From Actinomycetota bacterium (GTDB lineage Bacteria > Actinomycetota > Actinomycetes > Actinomycetales > Microbacteriaceae): 64,000 bases of DNA. Below, in pieces: positions 8,741 through 17,206 of this stretch. The notes beneath the pieces were generated by a model. The model worked only from the letters and a program-made list of their open reading frames with translations. It was not told the origin of the DNA and ran no database searches. Location: assembly GCA_018268455.1 (NCBI GenBank), contig JAFDWM010000290.1:62001-126000 (forward strand), given 5' to 3'. The first letter of the stretch is position 1. Each line of letters begins with the position of its first letter. The translations under genes and the position numbers were made by a program.

Positions 8741-9734
8741 GCACCACCCTTCGCAGGGAACCCTGTGCGTGCAGCGCGGCCGCGTCATGCAGGCGGCGAA
8801 GCACCGCCTCGCGCAGCACCCCTGGCTCGACCACGCGCACCTCGGGCCCGTACGAGGCGAGCTCGTCGGCGAGGATGTTGAGGTCGACGTACGGCAGCAG
8901 GATCCCCTGCACGGGTGCCGGCGTCGCTCGTCGCCCGAGCCGCAGCGCCGCCTCGGTACCCGGCGTGATCTCGAGCAGGGCCGAGTGCGCGGCGGCGACC
9001 GCCTCGAGGCTCGCCAGCGCCCGCTCGCCCGCCCCCTCGCGCAGCTCGGCCGGGAAGGCGTCGCTCGTGACGGTCAGCTCGCCCACGATGCGTGTGAGCA
9101 GGAACATGCGATCACCGGCGGCGTCGACGTCCCAGCCGAACACGTGCCAGCGCGCTTCGTACTCGACGAGCGCGAGCGGACGAACCCGGCGACGGCGAGG
9201 CGCCTCCTCGCCGGGCTTCAGATAGTCGAAGACCACCACGACGCTGCGCTCGATCGCGTCCTGCAACGGCGCGAAGGCCGCATCCCGGGCCGTGATCCGC
9301 GGCGCGAAGCCGATGATCGGCTCGTCCACGTCGATGCCGAGCGCGCGGATCTTGCGCACACCCGCTTGCGCGTCCGCAGACAGCGACTCCTCGCTCCACA
9401 CGCTGCCGGCGAGGCGCAGCACGGCGAGTTCGGCCGGCGTGAACTCGATGTCGACCGGCAGGTCGTATTCCGCTTTCGGAATCCGGTAGCGCGCTTCGCG
9501 CAGGTCGTTCGGGTCGGCGTGATCGCCCAGCGTCTCGATCGGGATCCCGAGCGCGCGCAGTTCGTCCTTGTCGCGCTCGAACATCTTGTCCAAGGCACCG
9601 GTGCCGCCGTTCGAACGCTGGCGGTAGCCCGAGACCGAGGAGAGGATCTGCTGTTTGGTCAGCCCGATCTCCGTGGCCATGAGCGCCACGACGAGATTCG
9701 TCTGACGCTCCTCCGCGGGGATCCGTGCCGCCAT
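8724..9734 (-). CDS. pafB: WYL-domain transcriptional regulator PafB
   Basis: A 336-residue partner of PafC. The N-terminal HTH (EERQTNLVVALMATEIGLTKQQI) and the WYL domain (VEYEARWHVFGWDVDAAGDRMF) are in the standard order, with a WCX-like end. Known role of the family: DNA-damage response activator working as PafBC; the name comes from the proteasome locus but the function does not need the proteasome. A GCAGGAC sequence precedes the ATG. It lies 14 bases after the FKBP-like lipoprotein gene and overlaps pafC. Confidence 0.93.
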   Translation of the reverse strand: MAARIPAEERQTNLVVALMATEIGLTKQQILSSVSGYRQRSNGGTGALDKMFERDKDELRALGIPIETLGDHADPNDLREARYRIPKAEYDLPVDIEFTPAELAVLRLAGSVWSEESLSADAQAGVRKIRALGIDVDEPIIGFAPRITARDAAFAPLQDAIERSVVVVFDYLKPGEEAPRRRRVRPLALVEYEARWHVFGWDVDAAGDRMFLLTRIVGELTVTSDAFPAELREGAGERALASLEAVAAAHSALLEITPGTEAALRLGRRATPAPVQGILLPYVDLNILADELASYGPEVRVVEPGVLREAVLRRLHDAAALHAQGSLRRVVHDGRP

Positions 9735-9748
9735 CTAGCGTCCTGCGA

Positions 9749-10654
9749 TCACTGGGTGGCCGGCGTGGTGTCGATGCCGAGGATGTCCACGACGATCGCC
9801 TGCGTGCCGTTCCCGTCGGTGCCGGTGCTCTGCGAGGCGTCCTGCGGCGGGATCACGAGCAGCACCTGCGAGCCGACGGTCTGCCCGACAAGCCCTGCGG
9901 CCGCCGGAATCCGGCCCGCGCTGCTGTCCCACGTGCTGTTGACGACCTTGCGCGTGTCCCAGTCGACGCTGGTGAACTGCACGCGGGCGACGTCCTTCTC
10001 GGTGAGCTTCGGGCCCTCGCCGCGGATCAGCGTCTGCGTGACCTGCTTGGTCGGCTTCTTCGCGTCGGGAATGATGATGCCGGGGCGGCCGTCGGGTGCG
10101 CGCACCACCGTCGGCAGGCCGAGCGCGTCGTTGTACTGGAGGGCGCCCTCGGCGCGCGGGAGCATGACGGTCTGCACATCGATCACCGCCACGGCGGCGC
10201 CCGAGGACACCGCCCCTGCGGGGAACCCGACGAGCAGGCGCGATCCCTGCGTCGCGCACTGCAGCGCGTCGCCGAGCGCGGGCGCCTGCGCCGCGAGCGT
10301 GCCGATGTCGGAGAGCTGCGTGCTGCCGTCGAAGCCTGTGGCGCCGACCTGCTGACCGGTGCGACCGTCGTAGAGCGCGATGTCCACGACGATCGGCTGA
10401 TTCTTCGTGGTGATCGCCGTGCCCTTGCCGGTCACGAGGTCATCGACGCTGAGCTTGTCGACCTTCATCGGCGTGGCGAGGGTGACGGTGGGCGCCTTGC
10501 CGACCTCACCCTTCACCGTGACCGAGCTCTCCAGCCCGTGGGAACGGGGCTGCGTCGGGCAGGACTGACCTGCGAAGGAGGATCCGGTGGAGCAGCCCGT
10601 CAGCACGAGGGCGGCGAGACCGAGGGCGGTCAGGGCAGCGGCAGTCTTACGCAC
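9749..10654 (-). CDS. FKBP-like peptidyl-prolyl isomerase lipoprotein
   Basis: A 301-residue secreted lipoprotein. The N terminus is basic then hydrophobic and ends in the lipobox LVLTGC, with Cys 21 as the predicted lipidation site. Two FKBP-like segments follow: a degenerate one (about 75-150) and a better one near the end with VVNSTWDSSAGRIP and VGSQVLLVIPPQ. Proteins of this layout sit next to pafBC in many actinobacteria and are annotated as FKBP-type isomerases; whether isomerase activity is kept is not known. GTG at 10654 is chosen because a TAGACT box ends 7 bases upstream. Confidence 0.85.
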   Translation of the reverse strand: MRKTAAALTALGLAALVLTGCSTGSSFAGQSCPTQPRSHGLESSVTVKGEVGKAPTVTLATPMKVDKLSVDDLVTGKGTAITTKNQPIVVDIALYDGRTGQQVGATGFDGSTQLSDIGTLAAQAPALGDALQCATQGSRLLVGFPAGAVSSGAAVAVIDVQTVMLPRAEGALQYNDALGLPTVVRAPDGRPGIIIPDAKKPTKQVTQTLIRGEGPKLTEKDVARVQFTSVDWDTRKVVNSTWDSSAGRIPAAAGLVGQTVGSQVLLVIPPQDASQSTGTDGNGTQAIVVDILGIDTTPATQ

Positions 10655-10661
10655 GCGTTCC

Positions 10662-10667
10662 AGTCTA
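10662..10667 (-). promoter_or_regulatory. TANNNT box for leaderless FKBP-like gene
   Basis: TAGACT on the minus strand ends 7 bases before GTG 10654, so the predicted transcript starts at or next to the start codon. The box overlaps the trmI stop codon, which suggests a promoter of its own rather than simple readthrough from trmI. Confidence 0.5.
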
Positions 10668-11696
10668 AGCGGACGGACCCTCAGGATCCGCGCGTTGCGT
10701 CTGCGTCTCGCCGGAGGCCGCCAACCGGGCGCCTCCCGCCGCGCGCTGCGCCTCGCGCACCCGCTTGCGCAGGTTCTTGTCGGTGATCTCCCTGTCGCCG
10801 ACGGCGCCGGGTGTCCAGAGCTCGACATCCTCGTCGCCGTAGCTCGGCTTCTTCGCGGCACGGCGCTTGACGTCGGGCGGGATCGCCCCCGGTGCGAGGC
10901 GACGGGCCGTGATGAGGAAGCCTGTGTGGGCGACCATGCGATGATCCGGGCGCACGGCGAGACCCTCGACGTGCCATCCGCGCACCATCGTCTCCGTGGA
11001 CTCGGGCTCGGTGAACAGGCCCGTGCCGCGCAGATACTCCGCAACCCGGGAGAGCTGCGTCGCGGTGGCGATGTAGCAGAGCACGACGCCGCCGGGCGCG
11101 AGCGCCTCCGCGACAACGTCGATGCACTCCCACGGCGCGAGCATATCCAGCACGACGCGGTCGACCGTGCCCGCCTCGTACGCCTCCGGCAGCGCCTCCT
11201 GCAGGTCGCCGACCACGACCCGCCAGTAGTCGGGGCGCTCCCCCAGGAACGTCTCCACGTTCGCCGTCGCGACCTCGGCGAAGTCATCGCGGCGCTCGAA
11301 CGACGTCAGCGAACCGCCAGGGCCGATCGCGCGCAGCAGCGACAGCGAGAGCGCACCGGATCCGACCCCGGCCTCGACGACCGTCGCGCCGGGGAAGATG
11401 TCGGCCTGCGTGAGGATCTGCGCGGCGTCCTTCGGATAGACGATCGCCGCTCCGCGCGGCATCGACATCACGAAGTCGCGGAGGAGCGGCCGCAGCGCGA
11501 GGTATTCGTTGCCGGAGCTGTTCGCGACGACGGATCCGTCCGGGCGTCCGATCAGGTCGCGATGGAACAGCACTCCGTGGTGCGTGTGCAGCTCGCCGTC
11601 GGCACGCAGCGTGACGGTGTGCATGCGCCCCTTGGGGCCGGTCAGCTGCACCCGATCGCCCTCCCGGAACGGCCCGGTCGGCCGCTGCACGGTCAT
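10665..11696 (-). CDS. trmI: tRNA (adenine-58-N1)-methyltransferase TrmI
   Basis: A 343-residue SAM-dependent enzyme that methylates A58 in the T-loop of tRNAs. The N-terminal beta domain (FREGDRVQLTGPKGRMHTV) is followed by a Rossmann methyltransferase fold: the SAM loop is VVEAGVGSGALSLSLLRAIG, and the catalytic region is VVLDMLAPWE. The C-terminal 50 residues are charged and poorly conserved. ATG at 11696 overlaps the HAD gene stop as ATGA. In many actinobacteria this gene stands at the edge of the Pup/proteasome cluster; here only 10 bases separate it from the FKBP-like gene. Confidence 0.95.
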   Translation of the reverse strand: MTVQRPTGPFREGDRVQLTGPKGRMHTVTLRADGELHTHHGVLFHRDLIGRPDGSVVANSSGNEYLALRPLLRDFVMSMPRGAAIVYPKDAAQILTQADIFPGATVVEAGVGSGALSLSLLRAIGPGGSLTSFERRDDFAEVATANVETFLGERPDYWRVVVGDLQEALPEAYEAGTVDRVVLDMLAPWECIDVVAEALAPGGVVLCYIATATQLSRVAEYLRGTGLFTEPESTETMVRGWHVEGLAVRPDHRMVAHTGFLITARRLAPGAIPPDVKRRAAKKPSYGDEDVELWTPGAVGDREITDKNLRKRVREAQRAAGGARLAASGETQTQRADPEGPSA

Positions 11697-12379
11697 CGGG
11701 TGGCCTCCGCACGGGCGGCGCTCACCCGGCGGTACTCCGCCGCGACGTCGTCGACGCTCCGTCCGTCGAGCGAATCCCACAGCGCGTCCGCGCCCAGATC
11801 CTCCAGCGGCACGAAATGCGGCACGCCGATCGTGACCGCGCGCGCCGACACGGCGGAGGTCACCCCTGTGCGCGAGTCCTCGAACGCGACCGTGTGCGTC
11901 ACATCGACGCCGAGCTCGGACGCGGCCTGCAGATACGGGTCGGGGAAGGGCTTCGGCCGCTGCACATCGTCACCGCCGACGATGATGTCGAAGGCGTCGA
12001 AGCCGATGAGATCGACGATGTCCTGAGCCATGCGGCGCAGTGACATCGTCACCGGGGCCGTGCGGATCCCCGCCTCCCGAAGCGCGCGCAGCATCTCGCG
12101 TGCACCGGGGCGGAAGGGAACACCGTCTTCCTGCAGTCGCACCCGCACGGCGTCCGTGAGGTGGTCCACGATGGCCTGGGCCTCCATGTCCACACCCGCG
12201 CCCTGCAGGATCTCGGCGCTGCCGATGAGGCTGTTGCCGACGAGCTGCAGCGCGTCCTCGTGCGTCCAGTGCCCCCCGTACGACTCGATGAGAGCGGTCT
12301 CCGCGTCCATCCAGTACGGTTCGGTGTCGACGAGGGTTCCGTCCATGTCCCAGAGGACCGCGTGGGGGTGCTGATTCAC
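11693..12379 (-). CDS. HAD-superfamily hydrolase (beta-phosphoglucomutase-like)
   Basis: A 228-residue HAD phosphatase. Motif I is LWDMDGTLVDTE (nucleophile and acid-base Asp), motif II is APVTMSLRR (Thr), motif III is the Lys in RPKPFPDPY, and motif IV is FEDSRTGV. A helical cap lies between motifs I and II, as in subfamily I phosphatases and phosphomutases. The substrate cannot be read from sequence. GTG at 12379 has a TACGAT box ending 6 bases upstream; the intervening GGGGGA could also serve as a ribosome site. It overlaps trmI by 4 bases. Confidence 0.88.
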   Translation of the reverse strand: MNQHPHAVLWDMDGTLVDTEPYWMDAETALIESYGGHWTHEDALQLVGNSLIGSAEILQGAGVDMEAQAIVDHLTDAVRVRLQEDGVPFRPGAREMLRALREAGIRTAPVTMSLRRMAQDIVDLIGFDAFDIIVGGDDVQRPKPFPDPYLQAASELGVDVTHTVAFEDSRTGVTSAVSARAVTIGVPHFVPLEDLGADALWDSLDGRSVDDVAAEYRRVSAARAEATR

Positions 12380-12385
12380 TCCCCC

Positions 12386-12391
12386 ATCGTA
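12386..12391 (-). promoter_or_regulatory. TANNNT box for the HAD-trmI transcript
   Basis: TACGAT on the minus strand ends 6 bases before GTG 12379, predicting a transcript that begins at the start codon and covers the HAD gene and trmI. Confidence 0.5.
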
Positions 12392-12440
12392 CCGGCGGGC
12401 CGAGACGCGCCCCGCGGCGGGGACTAGCCTGGTCGGAACA

Positions 12441-12459
12441 CGCGGCGCGGGGCGCCGCG
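12441..12459 (+). promoter_or_regulatory. GC hairpin directly before the PAC2 ribosome site
   Basis: Two 8-base arms, CGCGGCGC and GCGCCGCG, flank a GGG loop, and the ribosome site AAAGGAG starts 2 bases after the stem. A putative -10 box (TAGCCT, 12425-12430) places the hairpin inside the 5' leader. It might modulate translation; it has no U-tract and does not look like a terminator. Confidence 0.4.
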
Positions 12460-12471
12460 GAAAGGAGCACT

Positions 12472-13338
12472 GTGCAGGTTCTCGGATCCCGGATCGTGGT
12501 GGCCGCCTTCGACGGCTGGAACGACGCGGGCGAAGCCGCATCGGGCGCCGCCGAGCAGATCCTCGACACCGGTGACTTCGCCCCGGTGCACACGGCGGAT
12601 CCGGAGCTCTACTTCGACTACCAGTGGGCGCGGCCCACCTTGGAGCGGGATCCGGAGGGCAATCGCAGCCTGCGCTGGCCGACCGCCCGCATGCTGCGTC
12701 CGGTCGACACTCCCGAGGCATCCGCCGAGCCACGGCTGTGGCTGCTCACCGGCACGGAGCCGGCGCGCGCGTGGCAGGCGTTCAGCGCGGAGTTCATCGA
12801 CACGGCGCTCAGTGAGGATGTCACGGGGTTCGTCACGCTCGGCGCGATGCTGTCGGACGTTCCGCACACGCGGCCGATCTCGATCTTCGCGTCGAGCGAG
12901 AATGCCGAGGTGCGTGAGGCGCTCGGCATCGACCGCTCGACCTACGAAGGCCCGATCGGAATCCTCTCCGCGCTGGAATACGCGGCCGAGCAGGCGGGGA
13001 TCCCTGCGCTGTCGCTCTGGGCGAACGTGCCGCACTACGTGCAGACCGGCGGTTCCTCCCCGAAGGCGACGCTCGCGCTGCTCGACCGGCTGCACGAGGT
13101 CACGGGCGTCGACGTGCCCCGCGGCAGCCTGGCCACCGAGGCCGCAGTCTGGGAGGCCACGATCGACGCCGCGGCCGCAGAGGACGAGGACATGGCCGCG
13201 TACATCGCGCAGCTGGAGTCCAAGCGCGACACCTGGGACTCGCCGGATGCGTCTGGTGAGGCGATCGCGCAGGCGTTCGAACGCTTCTTCCGCCGCACCG
13301 GCGAGGGCCCGGGCGGCCACGACAAGCCGCCGCGCTGA
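12472..13338 (+). CDS. PAC2-family protein
   Basis: A 288-residue cytoplasmic protein with the PAC2 fold. The N terminus VVAAFDGWNDAGEAASGAAEQI is the conserved family start, and the core includes VTGFVTLGAMLSDVPHTRP. PAC2 is named after a eukaryotic proteasome assembly chaperone; actinobacterial homologues are widespread and their job is not settled. The C terminus is a charged helix plus a Gly/Lys tail. GTG at 12472 follows AAAGGAG with ideal spacing. A TAGCCT box at 12425-12430 would give a leader of about 35 bases that contains a strong hairpin. Confidence 0.88.
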   Translation: MQVLGSRIVVAAFDGWNDAGEAASGAAEQILDTGDFAPVHTADPELYFDYQWARPTLERDPEGNRSLRWPTARMLRPVDTPEASAEPRLWLLTGTEPARAWQAFSAEFIDTALSEDVTGFVTLGAMLSDVPHTRPISIFASSENAEVREALGIDRSTYEGPIGILSALEYAAEQAGIPALSLWANVPHYVQTGGSSPKATLALLDRLHEVTGVDVPRGSLATEAAVWEATIDAAAAEDEDMAAYIAQLESKRDTWDSPDASGEAIAQAFERFFRRTGEGPGGHDKPPR

Positions 13339-13353
13339 CCCAGAGGCCGAGGA

Positions 13354-14178
13354 TCAGGGCTGGATCACTCCCAGCGCCAGCAGGATGATCAGCACGATGC
13401 CGAGCAGGATCCGGTAGACCACGAACGGCAGGAAGCTGCGCTGGGAGATCCAGCGCATGAAGAACGCGATGACCGCGAGGCCGACGATGAACGCGATCCC
13501 GGTCGCTGCCAACGTCTCGCCGGCCGAGTAGATGCTCGGCTCGTTGATGCTCTTCACTGCCTGGTAGACGCCGGACCCGAACACCGCGGGGATCGCCAGC
13601 AGGAATGCGTAGCGCGCTGCGGCCTCACGCGTGTATCCGAGCAGCAGGCCCGCCGTGATCGTGCCACCCGAGCGCGAGACGCCGGGGATCAGCGCGAGCG
13701 ACTGCGCGAGCCCGTAGACGACGCCATGGCCGACAGTGAGGTCGGTGAGCTTGCGCCTCCGGGCGCCGATCGCGTCGGCGACGCCGAGCAGCACGCCGAA
13801 CACGATGAGCATGATGGCGATGAGCCAGAGCGAACGGAACACCGTCTCGATCTGGTCCTTGAAGGCGAGCCCGAGTACCACGATCGGGATGCTGCCCAGG
13901 ATGATCAGCCAGCCCATCTTCGCATCAAGGTCGTTGCGCGGGATCCGCCCGATCAAGGCGAGCCACCAGCTGCGGATGATCCGGACGATATCGCGCCAGA
14001 AGAACACGACCACTGCCGCTTCCGTGCCGATCTGGGTGATCGCGGTGAAGGCGGCCCCCGGATCCTGAGCGTTCGGGAGGAATGCCCCGACGATGCGCAG
14101 GTGTGCGCTGGAGGAGATCGGCAGGAACTCGGTGAGCCCTTGCACGATCCCCAGGAAGATCGCTTCGAGAAGATGCAT
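13354..14178 (-). CDS. uppP: undecaprenyl-diphosphatase (BacA/UppP)
   Basis: A 274-residue membrane enzyme that removes a phosphate from undecaprenyl diphosphate, recycling the lipid carrier for peptidoglycan and teichoic acid synthesis, and giving bacitracin tolerance. The first motif, [19 protein letters not shown], carries the catalytic Glu region, and the second, [18 protein letters not shown], the Ser/Arg. About eight hydrophobic segments follow. The start is placed at 14178 ([10 protein letters not shown]), the family N terminus; an ATG at 14193 is possible. It converges with the PAC2 gene at a 15-base gap. Confidence 0.96.
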   Translation of the reverse strand: MHLLEAIFLGIVQGLTEFLPISSSAHLRIVGAFLPNAQDPGAAFTAITQIGTEAAVVVFFWRDIVRIIRSWWLALIGRIPRNDLDAKMGWLIILGSIPIVVLGLAFKDQIETVFRSLWLIAIMLIVFGVLLGVADAIGARRRKLTDLTVGHGVVYGLAQSLALIPGVSRSGGTITAGLLLGYTREAAARYAFLLAIPAVFGSGVYQAVKSINEPSIYSAGETLAATGIAFIVGLAVIAFFMRWISQRSFLPFVVYRILLGIVLIILLALGVIQP

Positions 14179-14244
14179 CGGTCGCTTTCGCATCGGGCCC
14201 GCGAGGTGCGGGTCGGTCGGAGAGGTGTCGGGTCGTCAGGTGGA

Positions 14245-15546
14245 TCAGCAGGTGCGCAGGAGGTCTGTGAGCACGCGCTGTCCGAAGACGAGCGAGTCGA
14301 TCGGCACCCGCTCGTCGACGCCGTGGAACATCCCCGTGAAGTCGAGCTCCGCGGGCAGCCTGAGCGGCGCGAATCCGTAACCGGTGATTCCGAGGAACGC
14401 GAGAGCCTTGTTGTCGGTGCCCGCGCCCAGAAGGTACGGGATGACCGGCACACCCGGATCATGCGCATCGAGCGCTGCCACCATCACATCGACCAGCGGT
14501 CCGGCGAACGGGGTCTCCATGCCGATGTCCTGCACGACCATCTCGATCTCGATGTCGTCGCCCGCGAGTTCACGCAGCTGCGCGAGCACCTCATCCTCTT
14601 GGCCAGGGATCACGCGCACGTCGATCAGCGCCTCTGCGCGCGCCGGTATGACGTTGTGCTTGTACCCGGCTTGAAGCACGGTGGGGTTGGTGGTGGTGCG
14701 AAGGGTGGAGCGCAGGAACGCCTCGGCGGGCCCTGCGGCGGCAGCGAGCCCGTCGGGGTCATCGGCGGGAAGACCCGTGAATGCGCTCATCCGTGCGAGG
14801 AAGTCGCGGGTCGTGTCGGTCAGACGGATCGGCCAGGCGGTGCGGCCGATGCGCGCGACGGCCTCGGCGAGCTTTGTGACCGCGTTGTCGGGATGGAACC
14901 GGCTGCCGTGCCCGGCGCGGCCCTTCGCGATCAGACGGATCCACAGCATGGCCTTCTCCCCGACCTGCAGCAGGTAGGCGCGGCGCTCTCCGACCGGGAT
15001 CGAATAGCCGCCCACCTCGCTGATCGCCTCTGTCGCGCCGGCGAACCATTCCGGTCGGTCGCGCACCACGAGCGCGGATCCCTCGACGCCTCCGTTCTCC
15101 TCGTCGGCGAAGAAGACCAGGATCAGATCACGCTCCGGCTGCTCCCCCGCCCGGAGGATCTCTGCGACGGAGGTCAGGATCATGGCGTTCATATTCTTCA
15201 TGTCTACGGCACCGCGGCCCCAGAGCATGCCGTCGCGCACGACGCCCGCGAACGGATCCACGCTCCAGTCGTCCGCCATCGCCGGCACCACATCGAGATG
15301 CCCGTGCACCACGAGCGCCGGCCTGCTCCGGTCCCGTCCCGGCACGCGGGCCATGACGTTGGTACGACGCGGGATCGGCTCGTAGTACTCCGGCACCAGA
15401 CCCAGTGCAGAGAGGTATTCGCCGACGTACTCCGCGGCTTCCCGTTCGCCCTTGGCGTCGCCGCCACCGTAATTGGACGTGTCGAAGCGGATGAGGTCGG
15501 CGGCGATCCGTGCGACCTCCGGCAGTTCAGCATCCGGGTGGGACAT
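14245..15546 (-). CDS. M20-family metallopeptidase (dipeptidase/deacylase)
   Basis: A 433-residue zinc hydrolase. The metal-binding motifs are LVVHGHLDVVPA (His, Asp), WGRGAVDMKNMNAM (Asp, ligand), FFADEENGG (catalytic Glu and ligand Glu) and GAGTDNKA, with the family HG motif replaced by a dimerisation-domain core at about 190-310. M20 enzymes cut dipeptides or N-acyl amino acids; this branch (M20/M25/M40, no signal peptide) cannot be assigned a substrate. ATG at 15546 has a TAGCCT box ending 6 bases upstream, which predicts a leaderless message. Confidence 0.92.
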   Translation of the reverse strand: MSHPDAELPEVARIAADLIRFDTSNYGGGDAKGEREAAEYVGEYLSALGLVPEYYEPIPRRTNVMARVPGRDRSRPALVVHGHLDVVPAMADDWSVDPFAGVVRDGMLWGRGAVDMKNMNAMILTSVAEILRAGEQPERDLILVFFADEENGGVEGSALVVRDRPEWFAGATEAISEVGGYSIPVGERRAYLLQVGEKAMLWIRLIAKGRAGHGSRFHPDNAVTKLAEAVARIGRTAWPIRLTDTTRDFLARMSAFTGLPADDPDGLAAAAGPAEAFLRSTLRTTTNPTVLQAGYKHNVIPARAEALIDVRVIPGQEDEVLAQLRELAGDDIEIEMVVQDIGMETPFAGPLVDVMVAALDAHDPGVPVIPYLLGAGTDNKALAFLGITGYGFAPLRLPAELDFTGMFHGVDERVPIDSLVFGQRVLTDLLRTC

Positions 15547-15552
15547 GCGACC

Positions 15553-15558
15553 AGGCTA
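15553..15558 (-). promoter_or_regulatory. TANNNT box for leaderless M20 peptidase gene
   Basis: TAGCCT on the minus strand ends 6 bases before ATG 15546. There is no purine-rich ribosome site in the 6 bases between, which fits translation of a leaderless transcript. Confidence 0.55.
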
Positions 15559-15692
15559 TCGAACACCGCCGACGTGCCCGGCGCCAGGTGGGGTCGCTTC
15601 GCGACGACGCGCCCGACCTGCGCCGCGGTTCGAGCACCTCCGCAGATCGTGGTAATGTCATTCCTCGGTTGCTAAACAGCCGAAAAACACCA

Positions 15693-15777
15693 GCGCGGGT
15701 GGCGGAATAGGTAGACGCGCTAGCTTGAGGTGCTAGTGCCCGCATAGGGCGTGGGGGTTCAAGTCCCCCCTCGCGCA
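15693..15777 (+). tRNA. tRNA-Leu (anticodon GAG)
   Basis: An 85-base class II tRNA. The acceptor stem is GCGCGGG paired with CTCGCGC (one G-U pair) plus discriminator A; the CCA is not encoded. The anticodon stem is CTAGC/GCTAG around the loop TTGAGGT, giving anticodon GAG, which reads CUC and CUU. The long variable arm and the T-loop GGTTCAAGTCC are typical for leucine. A strong terminator follows 10 bases later. Confidence 0.97.
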
Positions 15778-15787
15778 CAGTGAGTCG

Positions 15788-15819
15788 AAGGCCCCGGATC
15801 CAAACGGATCCGGGGCCTT
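15788..15819 (+). terminator. intrinsic-type hairpin after tRNA-Leu
   Basis: A perfect 14-base stem (AAGGCCCCGGATCC with its complement) around an AAAC loop, starting 11 bases after the tRNA. It has only a two-T end rather than a U-run, the usual look of terminators in high-GC actinobacteria. Confidence 0.8.
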
Positions 15820-15936
15820 CGGCATGTGCGGGCCGCAGATCCGAGTCCAACGATTAATCACGGTCACTGCGCCGACGCCGTTGCACTCTGCGCGCGCACA
15901 CTCGAAGGACCCCACCGTTCTCCCGGAAGGTCCGTC

Positions 15937-17148
15937 ATGAAGCTCTCCCCCTCCTCCGAAGCCGTCGTCGCCGCCACCGCGGGCGTCGTCGCCGCCCATG
16001 CCGAGGAGATCACCACGGTTTTCTACCCGGCCATGTTCGCCGCGCATCCCGAGCTGCTGAACGTGTTCAACCGTGCCAACCAGGCCGTCGGTGAGCAGCC
16101 GAAGGCGCTCGCCGCGTCCGTCGTGGCGTTCGCCGTGCAGCTGATCGATCCGGACGCCCCCGACTTCACCCCGATCATGCGGCGCATCGCCCACAAGCAC
16201 GTCTCGCTCGGCATCAAGGCGCGCGAGTACACGATCGTCGGCACGCATCTGCTCGACGCCGTCGGCACCGTCCTCGGCGACGCGGTCACCTCCGAGGTCC
16301 GCGCCGCGTGGGACGAGGTCTACTGGCTGTTCGCAACCGCGCTCATCGCCGAGGAGGCGCGACTCTACGCCCTCGGCGGTACGGACCCCGAGCAGCCGTG
16401 GCGGTCGTATCGCGTCGTGGAGCGTGTGGAGGAGTTGGAGGACATCTTCTCGCTCGTGCTCGCGCCGGTGAGCGGCGAGACTCCCTCTCATCGCACCGGC
16501 CAGTACGTGGCGATCGCGGTGGATCTGCCCGACGGCACGAGGCAGCCGCGGCAGTACACCATTTCGTCCGGACCGCGCGGCGACGCCCTGCGCGTCACGA
16601 TCAAGCGCGTCCATGGCGTCGGCGGTGCTCCCGACGGCCAGGTCTCGACCTGGCTGCACGCGAACGCTACGCCCGGAGCCGTGCTGGAACTGTCGCAGCC
16701 CGCCGGCGACGTCGTGCTGGACGACACCGACGCGCCACTCGCGCTCGTGTCGGCCGGGATCGGCATCACGCCGATCGCGGCGATCCTCGAGGACCTGTCC
16801 CGGCGCCAGCCGGAGCGCACGGTGCGCCTGTTCCACGCGGACCGCTCTCACGACACGCACGCGCTCTACGCATCGCTGCGTCGCCAGGTGCTCGCCATGC
16901 GCGACGCCAAGGCGCAGAACTGGTACGAGCACGATGCCGATCACGCGCCGACGCTGCACCCGGCGCTGCCCGGGCTGATGGACCTCAGCCAGGTCGACCT
17001 GCCGGAGGACGCCACGGTGTTCATGTGCGGTCCCCTGCCCTTCATGCAGGCCGCCCGCACGGCGCTCATGGCTCGCGATGTGCCGGCCGAGCGGATCCAC
17101 TACGAGGTCTTCGGTCCCGACCTCTGGGCGCAGAACGCCGCAGTCTGA
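15937..17148 (+). CDS. hmp: flavohemoprotein (nitric oxide dioxygenase)
   Basis: A 403-residue enzyme that turns nitric oxide plus oxygen into nitrate using NAD(P)H. The globin domain (1-140) has the distal Tyr in VFYPAMF (Y30) and the proximal His in IAHKHVSLGI (H88). The FAD domain has RQYTISSG, the NAD domain VSAGIGITPIAAILE, and the end VFMCGPLPFM is the family C-terminal signature. Length matches E. coli Hmp (396). A CGGAAGG ribosome site precedes the ATG by 6 bases. I see no recognisable NsrR-type operator in the 115-base upstream gap. Confidence 0.97.
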   Translation: MKLSPSSEAVVAATAGVVAAHAEEITTVFYPAMFAAHPELLNVFNRANQAVGEQPKALAASVVAFAVQLIDPDAPDFTPIMRRIAHKHVSLGIKAREYTIVGTHLLDAVGTVLGDAVTSEVRAAWDEVYWLFATALIAEEARLYALGGTDPEQPWRSYRVVERVEELEDIFSLVLAPVSGETPSHRTGQYVAIAVDLPDGTRQPRQYTISSGPRGDALRVTIKRVHGVGGAPDGQVSTWLHANATPGAVLELSQPAGDVVLDDTDAPLALVSAGIGITPIAAILEDLSRRQPERTVRLFHADRSHDTHALYASLRRQVLAMRDAKAQNWYEHDADHAPTLHPALPGLMDLSQVDLPEDATVFMCGPLPFMQAARTALMARDVPAERIHYEVFGPDLWAQNAAV

Positions 17149-17162
17149 CGCCGCAGGAGTGA

Positions 17163-17196
17163 ACGAAGGCCCGGATCCGCCGATCCGGGCCTTCGT
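17163..17196. terminator. bidirectional terminator between hmp and the VIT1-type gene
   Basis: A perfect 15-base stem, ACGAAGGCCCGGATC with its complement, around a CGCC loop, in the 58-base gap between two convergent genes. It can serve both. Confidence 0.85.
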
Positions 17197-17206
17197 CGAT
17201 GCCGGG

